Below are positions 1-7,634 of a stretch of DNA of 29,501 nt, piece after piece (position 1 is the first letter of the stretch; every line of letters begins with the position of its first letter). The notes under the pieces are model-generated. The model saw only the letters and a list, made by a program, of their open reading frames with translations, was not told the origin of the DNA and made no database searches. A program made the position numbers and the translations under genes. The DNA comes from Gemmatimonadales bacterium (GTDB lineage: Bacteria > Gemmatimonadota > Gemmatimonadetes > Gemmatimonadales > GWC2-71-9). The stretch is taken from positions 1 through 29,501 of the forward strand of contig JAICPP010000005.1 of the NCBI GenBank assembly GCA_025929805.1, in the 5' to 3' direction.

Positions 1-83
1 GAGGTGTCCGAGGCGGGGGCACCCTCTCTCGGTCCACAACCAGCGATCAGCAAAACGGCGGCCACTATCAGGATCGTCTTCAT
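1..83 (-). CDS. Lipoprotein, N-terminal fragment (runs off left edge)
   Basis: An ATG on the minus strand at 83 opens a reading frame that continues past the left edge, so only 27 codons are visible. It encodes a short basic N-terminus, a hydrophobic stretch and a lipobox LIAGC with the cysteine at residue 16, so the product should be a lipid-anchored envelope protein. A GGGAG ribosome binding site lies about 5 nt upstream of the ATG. It is divergent from the AAA ATPase gene at 322, and a TTGACA box about 100 nt upstream could drive it. The mature part is not visible, so no function can be given. Confidence 0.7.
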   Translation of the reverse strand, partial: MKTILIVAAVLLIAGCGPREGAPASDT

Positions 84-161
84 CGTCACTCCCTCAGGTG
101 GGTCGGCGGTGGATGAATCGGGTTTGGGACCGTCACTGTCGCCGGGCAGGGACGAGACGCG

Positions 162-189
162 AAGGTACGTCACAGCACGGCATTGTCAA
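162..189 (-). promoter_or_regulatory. Candidate sigma70-type promoter for the left-edge lipoprotein
   Basis: On the minus strand a perfect TTGACA (189-184) is followed after 16 nt by TACCTT (167-162), which keeps three of six consensus -10 bases. Transcription would start near 155, giving a leader of about 70 nt before the ATG at 83. The -35 box is good and the -10 box is weak. Confidence 0.4.
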
Positions 190-321
190 GGTAATCCGAG
201 ACGCAGAATCCGCACCCGGCCCTCTTCGGTCGGCCTACCCCATGAAACCGGAATTCAACTACCTGATGCTGACGAATCTACATTCTGACTATCGTTTCTC
301 GCATACCGAGCGATCCCAATC

Positions 322-1785
322 ATGATCGAGCCACGCACCATTGGTGAACTGAAGAACAGCCGCTGGGCGGAGGCTCCCCTCCGGGGACGGACCGTTCGGG
401 AAGAGATCCGGAGTAACCTGCTCAAGTGTCTGGAGTCGGGAGAGCCCCTGTTCCCCGGCATTGTAGGCTATGAGGACACCATCCTCCCCCAGATCATCAA
501 CGCCCTCCTGGCGCGGCATCACTTCATTCTGCTGGGGCTTCGCGGCCAGGCCAAGAGTCGCATTCTCCGCGAGCTGACCAGTCTCCTGGACGAGCGCATT
601 CCCACCATCGCGGGCAGCGAGGTCAATGACGACCCCTTTGCCCCGATCTCGAAGTATGCCCGGGAGCTGCTGGAGGAGTGCGGGGAGGCCACGCCGATCG
701 CCTGGCTCCGTCGGGAACAGCGGTACGTCGAGAAGCTGGCAACGCCAGACGTAACGATCGCGGATCTCATCGGAGACGTCGATCCCATCAAGGCGGCTCG
801 GGGCGGTCATCTGCTGTCGGACGAGCTGACGATGCACTTTGGGCTGCTTCCCCGCGCCAACCGCGGCATCTTTGCCATCAACGAGCTGCCCGACCTGAGC
901 GGCAAGGTCCAGGTCGGCTTATTCAACATCATGCAGGAGGGAGACGTTCAGATCAAAGGCTACCCCGTACGCCTTTCACTGGACGTGCTCCTCGCGTTCA
1001 CCGCCAATCCCGAGGATTACACTGCCCGGGGCAAGATCATCACGCCGCTGAAAGACCGGATCGGATCCGAGGTGATCACCCATTATCCTCGTACCGTGCA
1101 ACTCGGCATGGAGATTACCGCTCAGGAGGCGTGGACTCGGCGGGGCGGGCCGTCTCTCGACATATCCGATTTTGTCCTCGAGGTGATCGAGCGCGTGGCC
1201 TTCGAGGCTCGCGAAGACAAGCGGATCGATAAGCGGTCAGGCGTAAGCCAGCGCCTCCCGATCAGCACACTGGAGAACGCCATCTCCAACGCGGAGCGCA
1301 GAACGGCGGCGCTGGGCGAGGACAGGGTCGTGCCCCGCATCAGTGACATCTACGCGGCGGTCCCGTCCATTACCGGCAAGCTGGAGCTGGAGTACGAGGG
1401 CGAGCTGCAGGGTGGCGATACCATAGCTCGGGACCTCATTCGCCGAGCCGCGGGTCGAGTGCTGGAGGAGCGGATGGGAGGGGCAGACCTCAGCAAGATC
1501 GTGGCATGGTTCGATCAGGGTGGCGCTCTCAAGGTATCCGGCGACCAACGCTCCGACGTGTGCATGAAGGGGTTCAGCGTAGTTCCAGGCCTGGTCGAGA
1601 TCGTTACCGAGTTCGGTCTCGCTCCTGCCGAAGACCCCGGTCGACAAGTGGCTGCCTGCGAGCTGGTGCTCGAAGGCCTGGCAGCCCAGAAGCGGATCAG
1701 CCGCAGCGAGGAGCTGGGGTACACCCGGGCCAAGCCGGAGCGAAGAGATCCGGGGTATGGGAAAGGTGGAATAAGCTTCGGGTAG
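322..1785 (+). CDS. AAA+ ATPase of the magnesium-chelatase ChlI/MoxR type
   Basis: A 487-residue AAA+ ATPase of the helix-2-insert clade (ChlI/BchD/MoxR). The Walker A motif GLRGQAKS is at residues 72-79. The Walker B strand GIFAINE is at 182-188, with Asn-Glu in place of the usual Asp-Glu. A sensor-1 Asn lies in AFTANPED near 229, and an arginine-finger candidate is at 246 in LKDRIG. The C-terminal part is helical. The next gene encodes a VWA protein. Such AAA/VWA pairs usually act together as chelatase-like or protein-remodelling machines, with the VWA partner binding the target. No large cobaltochelatase/Mg-chelatase subunit is in the window, so a role in pigment or cobalamin synthesis is not supported. 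The ATG at 322 has only a weak upstream ribosome binding site, but it fits the family's N-terminus. Confidence 0.88.
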   Translation: MIEPRTIGELKNSRWAEAPLRGRTVREEIRSNLLKCLESGEPLFPGIVGYEDTILPQIINALLARHHFILLGLRGQAKSRILRELTSLLDERIPTIAGSEVNDDPFAPISKYARELLEECGEATPIAWLRREQRYVEKLATPDVTIADLIGDVDPIKAARGGHLLSDELTMHFGLLPRANRGIFAINELPDLSGKVQVGLFNIMQEGDVQIKGYPVRLSLDVLLAFTANPEDYTARGKIITPLKDRIGSEVITHYPRTVQLGMEITAQEAWTRRGGPSLDISDFVLEVIERVAFEAREDKRIDKRSGVSQRLPISTLENAISNAERRTAALGEDRVVPRISDIYAAVPSITGKLELEYEGELQGGDTIARDLIRRAAGRVLEERMGGADLSKIVAWFDQGGALKVSGDQRSDVCMKGFSVVPGLVEIVTEFGLAPAEDPGRQVAACELVLEGLAAQKRISRSEELGYTRAKPERRDPGYGKGGISFG

Positions 1786-1792
1786 CAGAAGC

Positions 1793-1866
1793 GTGAACAG
1801 TGAAAAGTGAACGGGATCACCGTCCGCGCACCTTTTCCCGTTTACTGTTTACTGTTCAGTTTTCAC
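1793..1866. repeat. Heptad-built inverted repeat, element 1
   Basis: The left arm (1793-1815) consists of three phased 7-mers of consensus GTGAAMR followed by GG. The right arm (1837-1866) consists of CC plus four phased 7-mers of consensus TGTTYAC. Aligned arm to arm, 19 of 23 positions are Watson-Crick and two more would be G-U in RNA, around a 21-nt loop. The element fills nearly the whole gap between the AAA ATPase and the VWA gene. A long hairpin in the intercistronic mRNA is expected. Confidence 0.8.
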
Positions 1867-1902
1867 ACTTCCTACCAGCCAGCCAGGACCCTAGCGACGA
1901 AC

Positions 1903-3192
1903 ATGCGCTTCACGACCTACTCCAAATACCACCCCGAGCTGGCCGATGCGGTCAACCTGCAGGGCCTGCTCGACCAGCTGAGCGATTTCCTGCTGCAGTC
2001 CGGATTTGCCGGGAACTCGCCGTCATTCTGGCATGACGACATGGGTGAGGGGGAGCGGTCTCTGGATGCTCTCCGGCAAGCCATCCTCCAGGCGCTGATG
2101 GAATCGGGTCAGCTCACCCCCGATATGCTGAAGGTGCTGCGCGGCGAGTCGACCGGTGACGAAACCCGCGATCGAGAGACCGAGGGAGAGTTGAGTCAGC
2201 TGCTCGACCGGATTGTTCAGCGGCTGATGGAGGAAGGCTACCTCAACGTGAGCCAGGCGCCCCAGGTACCCCAGGGCTATCAGTCGATGTTCGGACCCGG
2301 GGGGCAGGCGCACTCGGCAGCCCAGCAGGTCCAGTTTAATCTCACGGAAAAAGGCATCGACTTCCTGGGTTATAAGACCCTCAAGAACCTCCTGGGGAGC
2401 GTAGGAAAGTCCAGCTTCGGAGCCCACGATACCCCCTACCTGGCAACCGGCGTGGAGGCCGAGGGGGTCAGCAAGCGCTACGAGTTCGGTGACGTGCTCA
2501 ACCTCGATGTACCGGCAACGCTGACCAACGCGATCGCGCGCGAGGGATTGGGTGTACCGCTGAACATTGAATATGGCGACCTGATGGTGAGCCAGTCCGA
2601 ATACCGGTCGTCAGCCGCTACCGTGCTGATGCTCGACTGCTCGCACTCCATGATCCTCTACGGCGAGGATCGTTTCACACCGGCCAAGAAGGTGGCGCTC
2701 GCGCTCACTCACCTCATTCGGACCCAGTACCCGGGCGACAGTCTGCGAGTCGTGCTGTTCCACGATTCGGCCGAGGAGATCCCACTCAGCGCGCTGGCCA
2801 CGGCCCAGGTCGGTCCCTATCACACCAATACCGCGGAGGGGCTCAAGCTGGCCCGGCGCATTCTGCTGGGGCAAAAGAAGGACATGCGGCAGATCATCAT
2901 GATCACCGATGGAAAGCCTTCCGCCCTCACCATGTCCGACGGCCGGATCTACGTGAATTCCATGGGGCTCGATCCGCAGATCTTACAGGCAACCTATCGC
3001 GAGGTGGCCAACTGCCGTCGTTCCGGCATCATGATCAATACGTTCATGCTGGCGCGGGATCGGAGCCTGGTGGAGTTCGTCAAGCAGGTGGCATCCATCT
3101 GCAAGGGCAAGGCCTACTTTACCAATACCATGACCTTGGGCCAGTTCATTCTGATGGACTTCATGAAACGTAAGACGCGGCGCGTCTCCTGA
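1903..3192 (+). CDS. VWA-domain protein, partner of the AAA+ ATPase
   Basis: A 429-residue protein with a C-terminal von Willebrand factor A domain. The MIDAS motif DCSHS is at residues 245-249, followed by a conserved TNTAEGLKLA segment and then MITDGKP, which supplies the other metal-coordinating residues. The N-terminal half is helical, with an acidic stretch around residues 85-115. I start at the ATG at 1903 (MRFTTYSKY). The frame stays open 32 codons further upstream, but that part runs through inverted-repeat DNA and reads as non-protein sequence. The ATPase gene lies 117 nt upstream in the same direction, so the pair is probably one transcript interrupted by the hairpin element. The likely role is the metal-binding adaptor of a MoxR/chelatase-like complex; the substrate is unknown. 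Confidence 0.87.
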   Translation: MRFTTYSKYHPELADAVNLQGLLDQLSDFLLQSGFAGNSPSFWHDDMGEGERSLDALRQAILQALMESGQLTPDMLKVLRGESTGDETRDRETEGELSQLLDRIVQRLMEEGYLNVSQAPQVPQGYQSMFGPGGQAHSAAQQVQFNLTEKGIDFLGYKTLKNLLGSVGKSSFGAHDTPYLATGVEAEGVSKRYEFGDVLNLDVPATLTNAIAREGLGVPLNIEYGDLMVSQSEYRSSAATVLMLDCSHSMILYGEDRFTPAKKVALALTHLIRTQYPGDSLRVVLFHDSAEEIPLSALATAQVGPYHTNTAEGLKLARRILLGQKKDMRQIIMITDGKPSALTMSDGRIYVNSMGLDPQILQATYREVANCRRSGIMINTFMLARDRSLVEFVKQVASICKGKAYFTNTMTLGQFILMDFMKRKTRRVS

Positions 3193-3195
3193 GGC

Positions 3196-3672
3196 ATGCG
3201 ACGCTGCCCGCTGGTTCTGTTCCTGATCCTCATCCCGATCCACGCCTGCCGCTCGAGTGCTGGAACTGCCCGCAATCCCGGAAATCCCACCCCCGTCGCC
3301 GATCCGGCTGAGCCGGGCGCGGTCGCTCCGCCTGAGGCCGACCCTGCTGCCGGTGCGGGTATGGGAGCGGGGGAGGGACGCTTCGTTCCGGTACGTCCTG
3401 ACCAGGCGCCCCTGGTACACATTCAGGAGGCGCTCGAAGCGGACAGTCTGTTGGGCCGCAGGGTGCGAGTGTCCGGTCGCTGTACGGCGGCCGGCGCCGG
3501 TCGTCGGGCCGGATCATGGACCCTGGAGGAGGCGGGCTCGACGATAGAGGTGAGGGGCCTGGTTCCTTCCTCCTGTGGGGCAAGCAGTACCGTGGCCCTC
3601 ACCATTTTCGCCCAGATCGAGCCGACCACATCCGGTAGCAGCGATCGGCTCCTCTTGCGGCTGCCCGACTAG
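3196..3672 (+). CDS. Small lipoprotein, possible OB-fold
   Basis: A 158-residue protein with a signal peptide and a lipobox ending IPIHAC (Cys18), followed by a low-complexity Pro/Ala/Gly linker to about residue 65. The C-terminal region contains LLGRRVRVSGRC and alternating hydrophobic strands that resemble a small OB-fold, with two cysteines that could pair; this is an inference from pattern only. The ATG lies 3 nt after the VWA stop codon, and the TGAGG next to the stop may serve as ribosome binding site, so translation is probably coupled to the VWA gene. No family was recognised with certainty. Confidence 0.7.
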   Translation: MRRCPLVLFLILIPIHACRSSAGTARNPGNPTPVADPAEPGAVAPPEADPAAGAGMGAGEGRFVPVRPDQAPLVHIQEALEADSLLGRRVRVSGRCTAAGAGRRAGSWTLEEAGSTIEVRGLVPSSCGASSTVALTIFAQIEPTTSGSSDRLLLRLPD

Positions 3673-3704
3673 AAGCCCCGGCTCCGGTGCCCACCGCCGC
3701 TGCC

Positions 3705-4403
3705 ATGCAGCTGGCCGACCTATCCAATCGGGTCGTATCCTGCCAGCTCTGCCCCAGACTCCGCGCTCACTGCATGGAAGTGGGCCGCCTCCGCAGGCGG
3801 CAATTCGCTACCGAGCTGTACTGGGCCCGCCCGGTGCCCGGTTTCGGCGACCCCCAGGCTCGATTACTCATTGTCGGCTTGGCGCCCGCGGCTCATGGTG
3901 GAAATCGAACCGGACGGATATTCACAGGAGATTCGAGTGGGGATTGGCTCTACGATGCCTTACACCGGTTCGGCTGGGCCAACCAGCCCGTCTCGCGCTC
4001 GCGAGACGATGGACTGCAACTAACCGACTGCTACATCACTGCTGCCGCCAGGTGTGCTCCACCGGACAATCATCCAACCCGTGAAGAGCTGGACCTGTGT
4101 CGCCGTTACCTCATCGCGGAGCTCGAGCTGCTGCCTAGGGTGCATATTGTTCTGGCGCTCGGAAGAATCGGATGGGAGAGCTGGCTGCGAGCCGCCGGCT
4201 GGTGGCGATCGCCAGCTTTAACTGAGAGGCTGGAGTTTCAGCACGGGCGTGAGACAATCCTCCCTGATCAGACCCGGCTGCTCGCGTCCTATCATCCCAG
4301 CCGGCAGAACACCAACACCGGGCGGCTTACCCGCCCGATGTGGCTCGGGGTGTTCCAGCGGATCAGGATCCTGGTTGACGAATCCCTCCCACAACCCGTT
4401 TAA
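3705..4403 (+). CDS. Uracil-DNA glycosylase family 5 (UDGb)
   Basis: A 232-residue base-excision repair enzyme. It matches the UDGb family as known from Thermus: motif A GLAPAAHGGNR at residues 58-68, a VPGFGDP segment before it, and motif C HPSRQN at 197-202. Cysteines 13, 16, 117 and 132 are placed to hold the 4Fe-4S cluster of family 4/5 enzymes. Family 5 enzymes remove uracil, and often hypoxanthine, from double-stranded DNA. I chose the ATG at 3705 because it puts the first cysteine 13 residues in, as I recall for Thermus UDGb. A GTG at 3687 is in frame but has no better ribosome binding site. The 3' end overlaps the convergent M48 gene by 41 bp. Confidence 0.9.
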   Translation: MQLADLSNRVVSCQLCPRLRAHCMEVGRLRRRQFATELYWARPVPGFGDPQARLLIVGLAPAAHGGNRTGRIFTGDSSGDWLYDALHRFGWANQPVSRSRDDGLQLTDCYITAAARCAPPDNHPTREELDLCRRYLIAELELLPRVHIVLALGRIGWESWLRAAGWWRSPALTERLEFQHGRETILPDQTRLLASYHPSRQNTNTGRLTRPMWLGVFQRIRILVDESLPQPV

Positions 4404-5844
4404 CCATATGACCTGCCGGCAGCGGGGTCGCAGGTTCTTCCACCTCGTTGATGATGGCAAGCTCCTCTAACGAGATGGAAGAAGGATACTGACTGTTGAA
4501 CTGCTCCAGCGTCATCTGGCGGTTGAGCTTGACCAGCTCGATCCGGGCCGGGCTGACATTGAGCTTGGACGGGTCCCGGAGCTCGCTGAAGCTGCGAATG
4601 GTGCCCTGAAAGATCTGATCGTACGATCCCAGCTTGCCGGCCGGAGTGTAGCCCATCAAGCCGAACGTGACTCCGCCGTACGAGATGAATGAGACGATTC
4701 CCTGAATCGTCCCTTGTTCGGTCTGGGCCTGGAAGTAGCTCGAGGCTGCCGGCAGCCCATTGATGCTTGCCGTAGATCCCTGCCCCGCCTGAACCCCCTG
4801 CTGCGACAGGAACTGCTGTGCCGCCTGGGTTGGGGATGCCTGCCCCGCCAGGGCGAGCTGGATGATGGCGTCCTGGTTGGGACTCATGCCGGCGACAGCT
4901 TGAGCGGTGTTCTGAACCTGCCACCCCTCCGGGAAGGTCATTTGAAACTTCATTTGCGGGTGGTAGAACCGTGCCCCTTCGAAGTACCCCTGCCGCGGAT
5001 CCAGCCCGTAGGTCATCCCCCGGACGTATTGCAGATACTCCTCCCGATCCACCACTCCTCTGTTAGGATCGCGCTGCAACGTGTCGAGGATGCTCTCGAT
5101 GCGCTCGATCCGATTCTCGGGATTGGGGTGAGTGGAGAGCCACTCCGGAAGCTTGCCGCCGCCTCCAGCCTGGCTAACCCGGTTCAAGGTCTCGAACACA
5201 TCGGTCATCTCACGCACATCGTAATTCTGATCGAGCGCATACCGGAATCCGGCCTGGTCCGCCTGGTTCTCGGCATCACGACCGTATTTGAGGAACAGGA
5301 TGCTCAGGCCGGTGCTCGCGAGCTGGCCGAAGCGGGCAATGTCGGCTGAAAGGATGCTCCCAATTCCCAAACCGAGCTGAGCCAGCTGGGCCTTGCTGAT
5401 CTGCTGCACCGAGTGGCGGTAGGTGACATGCCCGATCTCGTGACCGAGCACCGTGGCAAGCTCAGCCTCATTGTTTATCGACGCCATCAGCCCGCGGGTG
5501 ACGTAAATGAAGCCACCAGGAAGCGCGAACGCATTGACCGCCGCATCGTCGACCACGTGGAATTCCCAGGGCAACTTCGGTCGCTCTGAGTTTGCCGCCA
5601 TCCGCTTGCCGAGGTTCGCTACATACGCCTGAACTTTCGCATCGTTGTAGAGACCTATACTCTGCGCAACTTCCTTGGAGGCCTGCTGTCCCATCTGGAT
5701 CTCTTGCGACTCCGAGACGAGGGACAGCTCACTCTTTCCAGTAACCGGGTTGCGGGCGCAGCTGAGCAGGCCCACAGTGACACCCACCGCGACAAGGCCC
5801 GCGCGGGGCCGAGCCAACCAGGTATATGCCAAGCGACGAGTCAT
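4363..5844 (-). CDS. M48-family zinc metalloprotease lipoprotein
   Basis: A 493-residue envelope protease. A signal peptide ends in lipobox GLLSC (Cys29). The catalytic zinc motif HEIGH is at residues 135-139, and the third ligand is Glu192 in ENQAD, as in the M48B/C BepA-LoiP group. A conserved THPNPENRIE segment follows the protease domain. The second half (about 280-490) is a beta-rich extension without TPR repeats, unlike BepA. Members of this group degrade misassembled outer-membrane proteins, so a periplasmic quality-control role is likely. The ATG at 5844 is preceded by AAAGGA. The gene stands alone, converging on the uracil-DNA glycosylase and 148 nt downstream of the Yip1-family gene. 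Confidence 0.92.
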   Translation of the reverse strand: MTRRLAYTWLARPRAGLVAVGVTVGLLSCARNPVTGKSELSLVSESQEIQMGQQASKEVAQSIGLYNDAKVQAYVANLGKRMAANSERPKLPWEFHVVDDAAVNAFALPGGFIYVTRGLMASINNEAELATVLGHEIGHVTYRHSVQQISKAQLAQLGLGIGSILSADIARFGQLASTGLSILFLKYGRDAENQADQAGFRYALDQNYDVREMTDVFETLNRVSQAGGGGKLPEWLSTHPNPENRIERIESILDTLQRDPNRGVVDREEYLQYVRGMTYGLDPRQGYFEGARFYHPQMKFQMTFPEGWQVQNTAQAVAGMSPNQDAIIQLALAGQASPTQAAQQFLSQQGVQAGQGSTASINGLPAASSYFQAQTEQGTIQGIVSFISYGGVTFGLMGYTPAGKLGSYDQIFQGTIRSFSELRDPSKLNVSPARIELVKLNRQMTLEQFNSQYPSSISLEELAIINEVEEPATPLPAGHMVKRVVGGIRQPGS

Positions 5845-5951
5845 AAAACGTCCTTTGGTTCTCGTACCATCGCCGGATCTTTCGATGCTGAACCGGCTTA
5901 CCGCCGGCGCGGAGCCTCCACGCTAAGCTGGGGCACCAGCCGGGGCTGTGA

Positions 5952-5978
5952 TCCGCGTCCCCCTCTGCAAGACGCGGA
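5952..5978 (-). terminator. Stem-loop downstream of the Yip1-family gene
   Basis: A perfect 8-bp stem (TCCGCGTC paired with GACGCGGA) with an 11-nt loop lies 15 nt after the stop of the gene at 5993. No T-tract follows on the minus strand, so intrinsic termination is uncertain. Confidence 0.4.
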
Positions 5979-5992
5979 CCCAACAGGCCAGC

Positions 5993-6583
5993 TCAGGGCG
6001 TGGTCATGCCGGTCGGTACTGCCATGAAACGGCTGGCGACGATGCCCGTCAGCATGAACAGGATGATCGCCGCGAGGACAACGACCACCGTATAGGTCAC
6101 CGCCTTCTCCGGGGGAGTTTTCATCAGCACCGGAAGGCCGAGGTACAACAGGTACAGACTGTAGAGTCCTAGAATTGTGAGGATCCGGAGGCCGGGGATC
6201 AGCAGAAAAATCCCGGCGACCCAGCTTGCAGTGCTGGAGTACGCGGCAACTTTCAAAGCCTGGATCTGGCTCCGCTGACCATTGAACTTCGGGGCTAGGG
6301 CGTCGATGATCAGCGCCAGCACGTACGTGGCCACCAGTACCAGCACGTAACTGACAAGTGCGCTGGTTATCGCTGACCCGATCGGCACACGATAAGTCCC
6401 CACGAAGGGGACCGAGATTCCGAACACCGAATAGCCGATGATCTGGGCAATGGGGCCTATTGCCGCCAGCGGCATGATGTAGCCGGTATACAGCTGTCCC
6501 GGCGTGGTGGGTTCGGTATCGATCACCTGCCACTCGGTCCGGGGAGAGAGCAAAATCCGCTTGACGCGATCCATGAGGTTCAT
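5993..6583 (-). CDS. Yip1/DUF1282-family integral membrane protein
   Basis: A 196-residue membrane protein with about five transmembrane segments (roughly residues 35-55, 70-97, 112-130, 133-153 and 163-190). The N-terminus has the family pattern of a short amphipathic start followed by RVKRILLSPRTEWQVI, where Trp and nearby residues precede a PGQLYTGY(I/V)MPLAAIGP segment. Bacterial Yip1-domain proteins are common, but their role is not settled. The ATG at 6583 follows a GAGGAG ribosome binding site. It is divergent from the PrcB-domain lipoprotein, with a CRP-like palindrome between them. Confidence 0.85.
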   Translation of the reverse strand: MNLMDRVKRILLSPRTEWQVIDTEPTTPGQLYTGYIMPLAAIGPIAQIIGYSVFGISVPFVGTYRVPIGSAITSALVSYVLVLVATYVLALIIDALAPKFNGQRSQIQALKVAAYSSTASWVAGIFLLIPGLRILTILGLYSLYLLYLGLPVLMKTPPEKAVTYTVVVVLAAIILFMLTGIVASRFMAVPTGMTTP

Positions 6584-6671
6584 CGGGAGTCTCCTCAGGG
6601 CATAGTTGAATTCCGCCGGTCGGGTTCGAAGCGTGATATGATGCGGTGCGAAAAGATGGACGTCTAGTACC

Positions 6672-6687
6672 TGTGATGCATGTCACG
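6672..6687. promoter_or_regulatory. CRP/FNR-type palindrome in a divergent intergenic region
   Basis: TGTGA-N6-TCACG has both pentamer half-sites in the spacing used by the CRP/FNR family. It lies 89 nt upstream of the Yip1-family start and 91 nt upstream of the PrcB lipoprotein start, so it could serve either gene. A similar site occurs at 27826-27841. No regulator gene is in the window. Confidence 0.35.
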
Positions 6688-6777
6688 GGGCAATGAGGGA
6701 CCGGGGGGTTCGCGTCCGCGGAAACATCTACTTAGGTTGGAGGCGACGTACCGTCCCCTTCTGCCCTGGAGCGACCT

Positions 6778-7395
6778 ATGAGACAACGGTATGAATATCT
6801 CGCCTGCCTGACGCTGCTCGCCGCGTGCGGTGGAGGGACGATGCGAGTCGCTCAGGAGGAGGAAAACGACTCCGAACCCGTGGCATTGGCGCCTGCTCCG
6901 GAAGCAGCTCCCGACTCCGTGCCCACCCCACAGCCGGAGTACACCTCCCCGGACAGTGTCCCGCCCCAGCCTGCGCTGGAGGGTCAGGGATACGCGCCGT
7001 ACGGAGGCTCGGCGGGTCTGGAATTCAGACGAGTCGGCCAATGGACCCGCACCGGGATCAGCGAAGCTCGCAGGTTAGTCATTCGAGATGCCAATGGCTG
7101 GGCGGAGTTTTGGTCAGAACTGGGAGTGGGAGATCGTCCCGAGGTGGATTTCTCACGCGACCTGGTCGTGGTGGCGGCCGCGGGACAACGCCCGTCCGGA
7201 GGCCATGAGATCGTGATCGATCGGGTCACTCAGAACAATGGTGAGCTCAGTATCTCCGTCGTAGAGACCACACCCGGTCCCAACTGCATGACTACGAGCT
7301 CGCTGACTCAGCCAGTGGATGTTATTGTCGTGCCGAAAGTTAACGCAAGGAATTGGAGCTTCCTGGAGCGCAAGGAGGTGAGAGGCTGCCGTTGA
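6778..7395 (+). CDS. Lipoprotein with C-terminal PrcB-like domain
   Basis: A 205-residue protein with signal peptide and lipobox LLAAC (Cys17). A Pro-rich linker (about residues 30-75) contains repeated PDSVP units. The C-terminal globular part (about 100-200) has the pattern of the PrcB C-terminal domain: an FWSEL segment, then VDFSRDLVVVAAAGQRPSGGHEI, alternating strands, a PGPNC segment and a final VIVVPK strand. PrcB supports the protease PrtP in Treponema; whether this protein does anything similar is unknown, although two peptidases lie nearby. The ATG is preceded by GGAG. A small stem-loop lies after the stop. Confidence 0.75.
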   Translation: MRQRYEYLACLTLLAACGGGTMRVAQEEENDSEPVALAPAPEAAPDSVPTPQPEYTSPDSVPPQPALEGQGYAPYGGSAGLEFRRVGQWTRTGISEARRLVIRDANGWAEFWSELGVGDRPEVDFSRDLVVVAAAGQRPSGGHEIVIDRVTQNNGELSISVVETTPGPNCMTTSSLTQPVDVIVVPKVNARNWSFLERKEVRGCR

Positions 7396-7450
7396 ACTTC
7401 GCTATGTGCCGATAACAGCGTCAGATCCACGAGCGGGCCGGGCTAATCAC

Positions 7451-7469
7451 CGGTCCAGTCGCAGGACCG
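7451..7469 (+). terminator. Short stem-loop after the PrcB-domain gene
   Basis: CGGTCC and GGACCG pair around a 7-nt loop, 56 nt after the stop codon, followed by a mildly pyrimidine-rich run (AACTTTCCCTT). The stem is short and the T-tract imperfect. Confidence 0.35.
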
Positions 7470-7521
7470 CAACTTTCCCTTCGTGTCGTAAGTCCAAAAG
7501 AGTCATGCATTTATCTTGCAC

Positions 7522-7550
7522 TTGACTTGGTAAATAGGCCGGTCGTTATT
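7522..7550 (+). promoter_or_regulatory. Candidate promoter for the S9 peptidase gene
   Basis: TTGACT at 7522-7527 is followed after 17 nt by GTTATT (7545-7550), in a locally AT-rich patch of an otherwise GC-rich 239-nt gap. The -35 box matches five of six bases and the -10 box three. The leader to the ATG at 7635 would be about 75 nt. Confidence 0.3.
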
Positions 7551-7634
7551 CCCGGCTAGGACCCAACTCTGGTGGTCCACTGAACGCGTTCCGGCTGGTA
7601 GCCCTCCGGCCGGAGATTGACTAAGCAGACCCTG

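Noticed and set aside
322..1785. AAA ATPase as a true magnesium chelatase subunit for bacteriochlorophyll
   Set aside because: No BchH/ChlH or other pigment gene in the window, and the VWA partner is a separate short protein; a chelatase-like remodelling role is the safer reading.
5898..6686. 262-residue minus-strand frame over the Yip1-family gene
   Set aside because: It is a shadow of a membrane protein gene with clear hydrophobic segments in its own frame.
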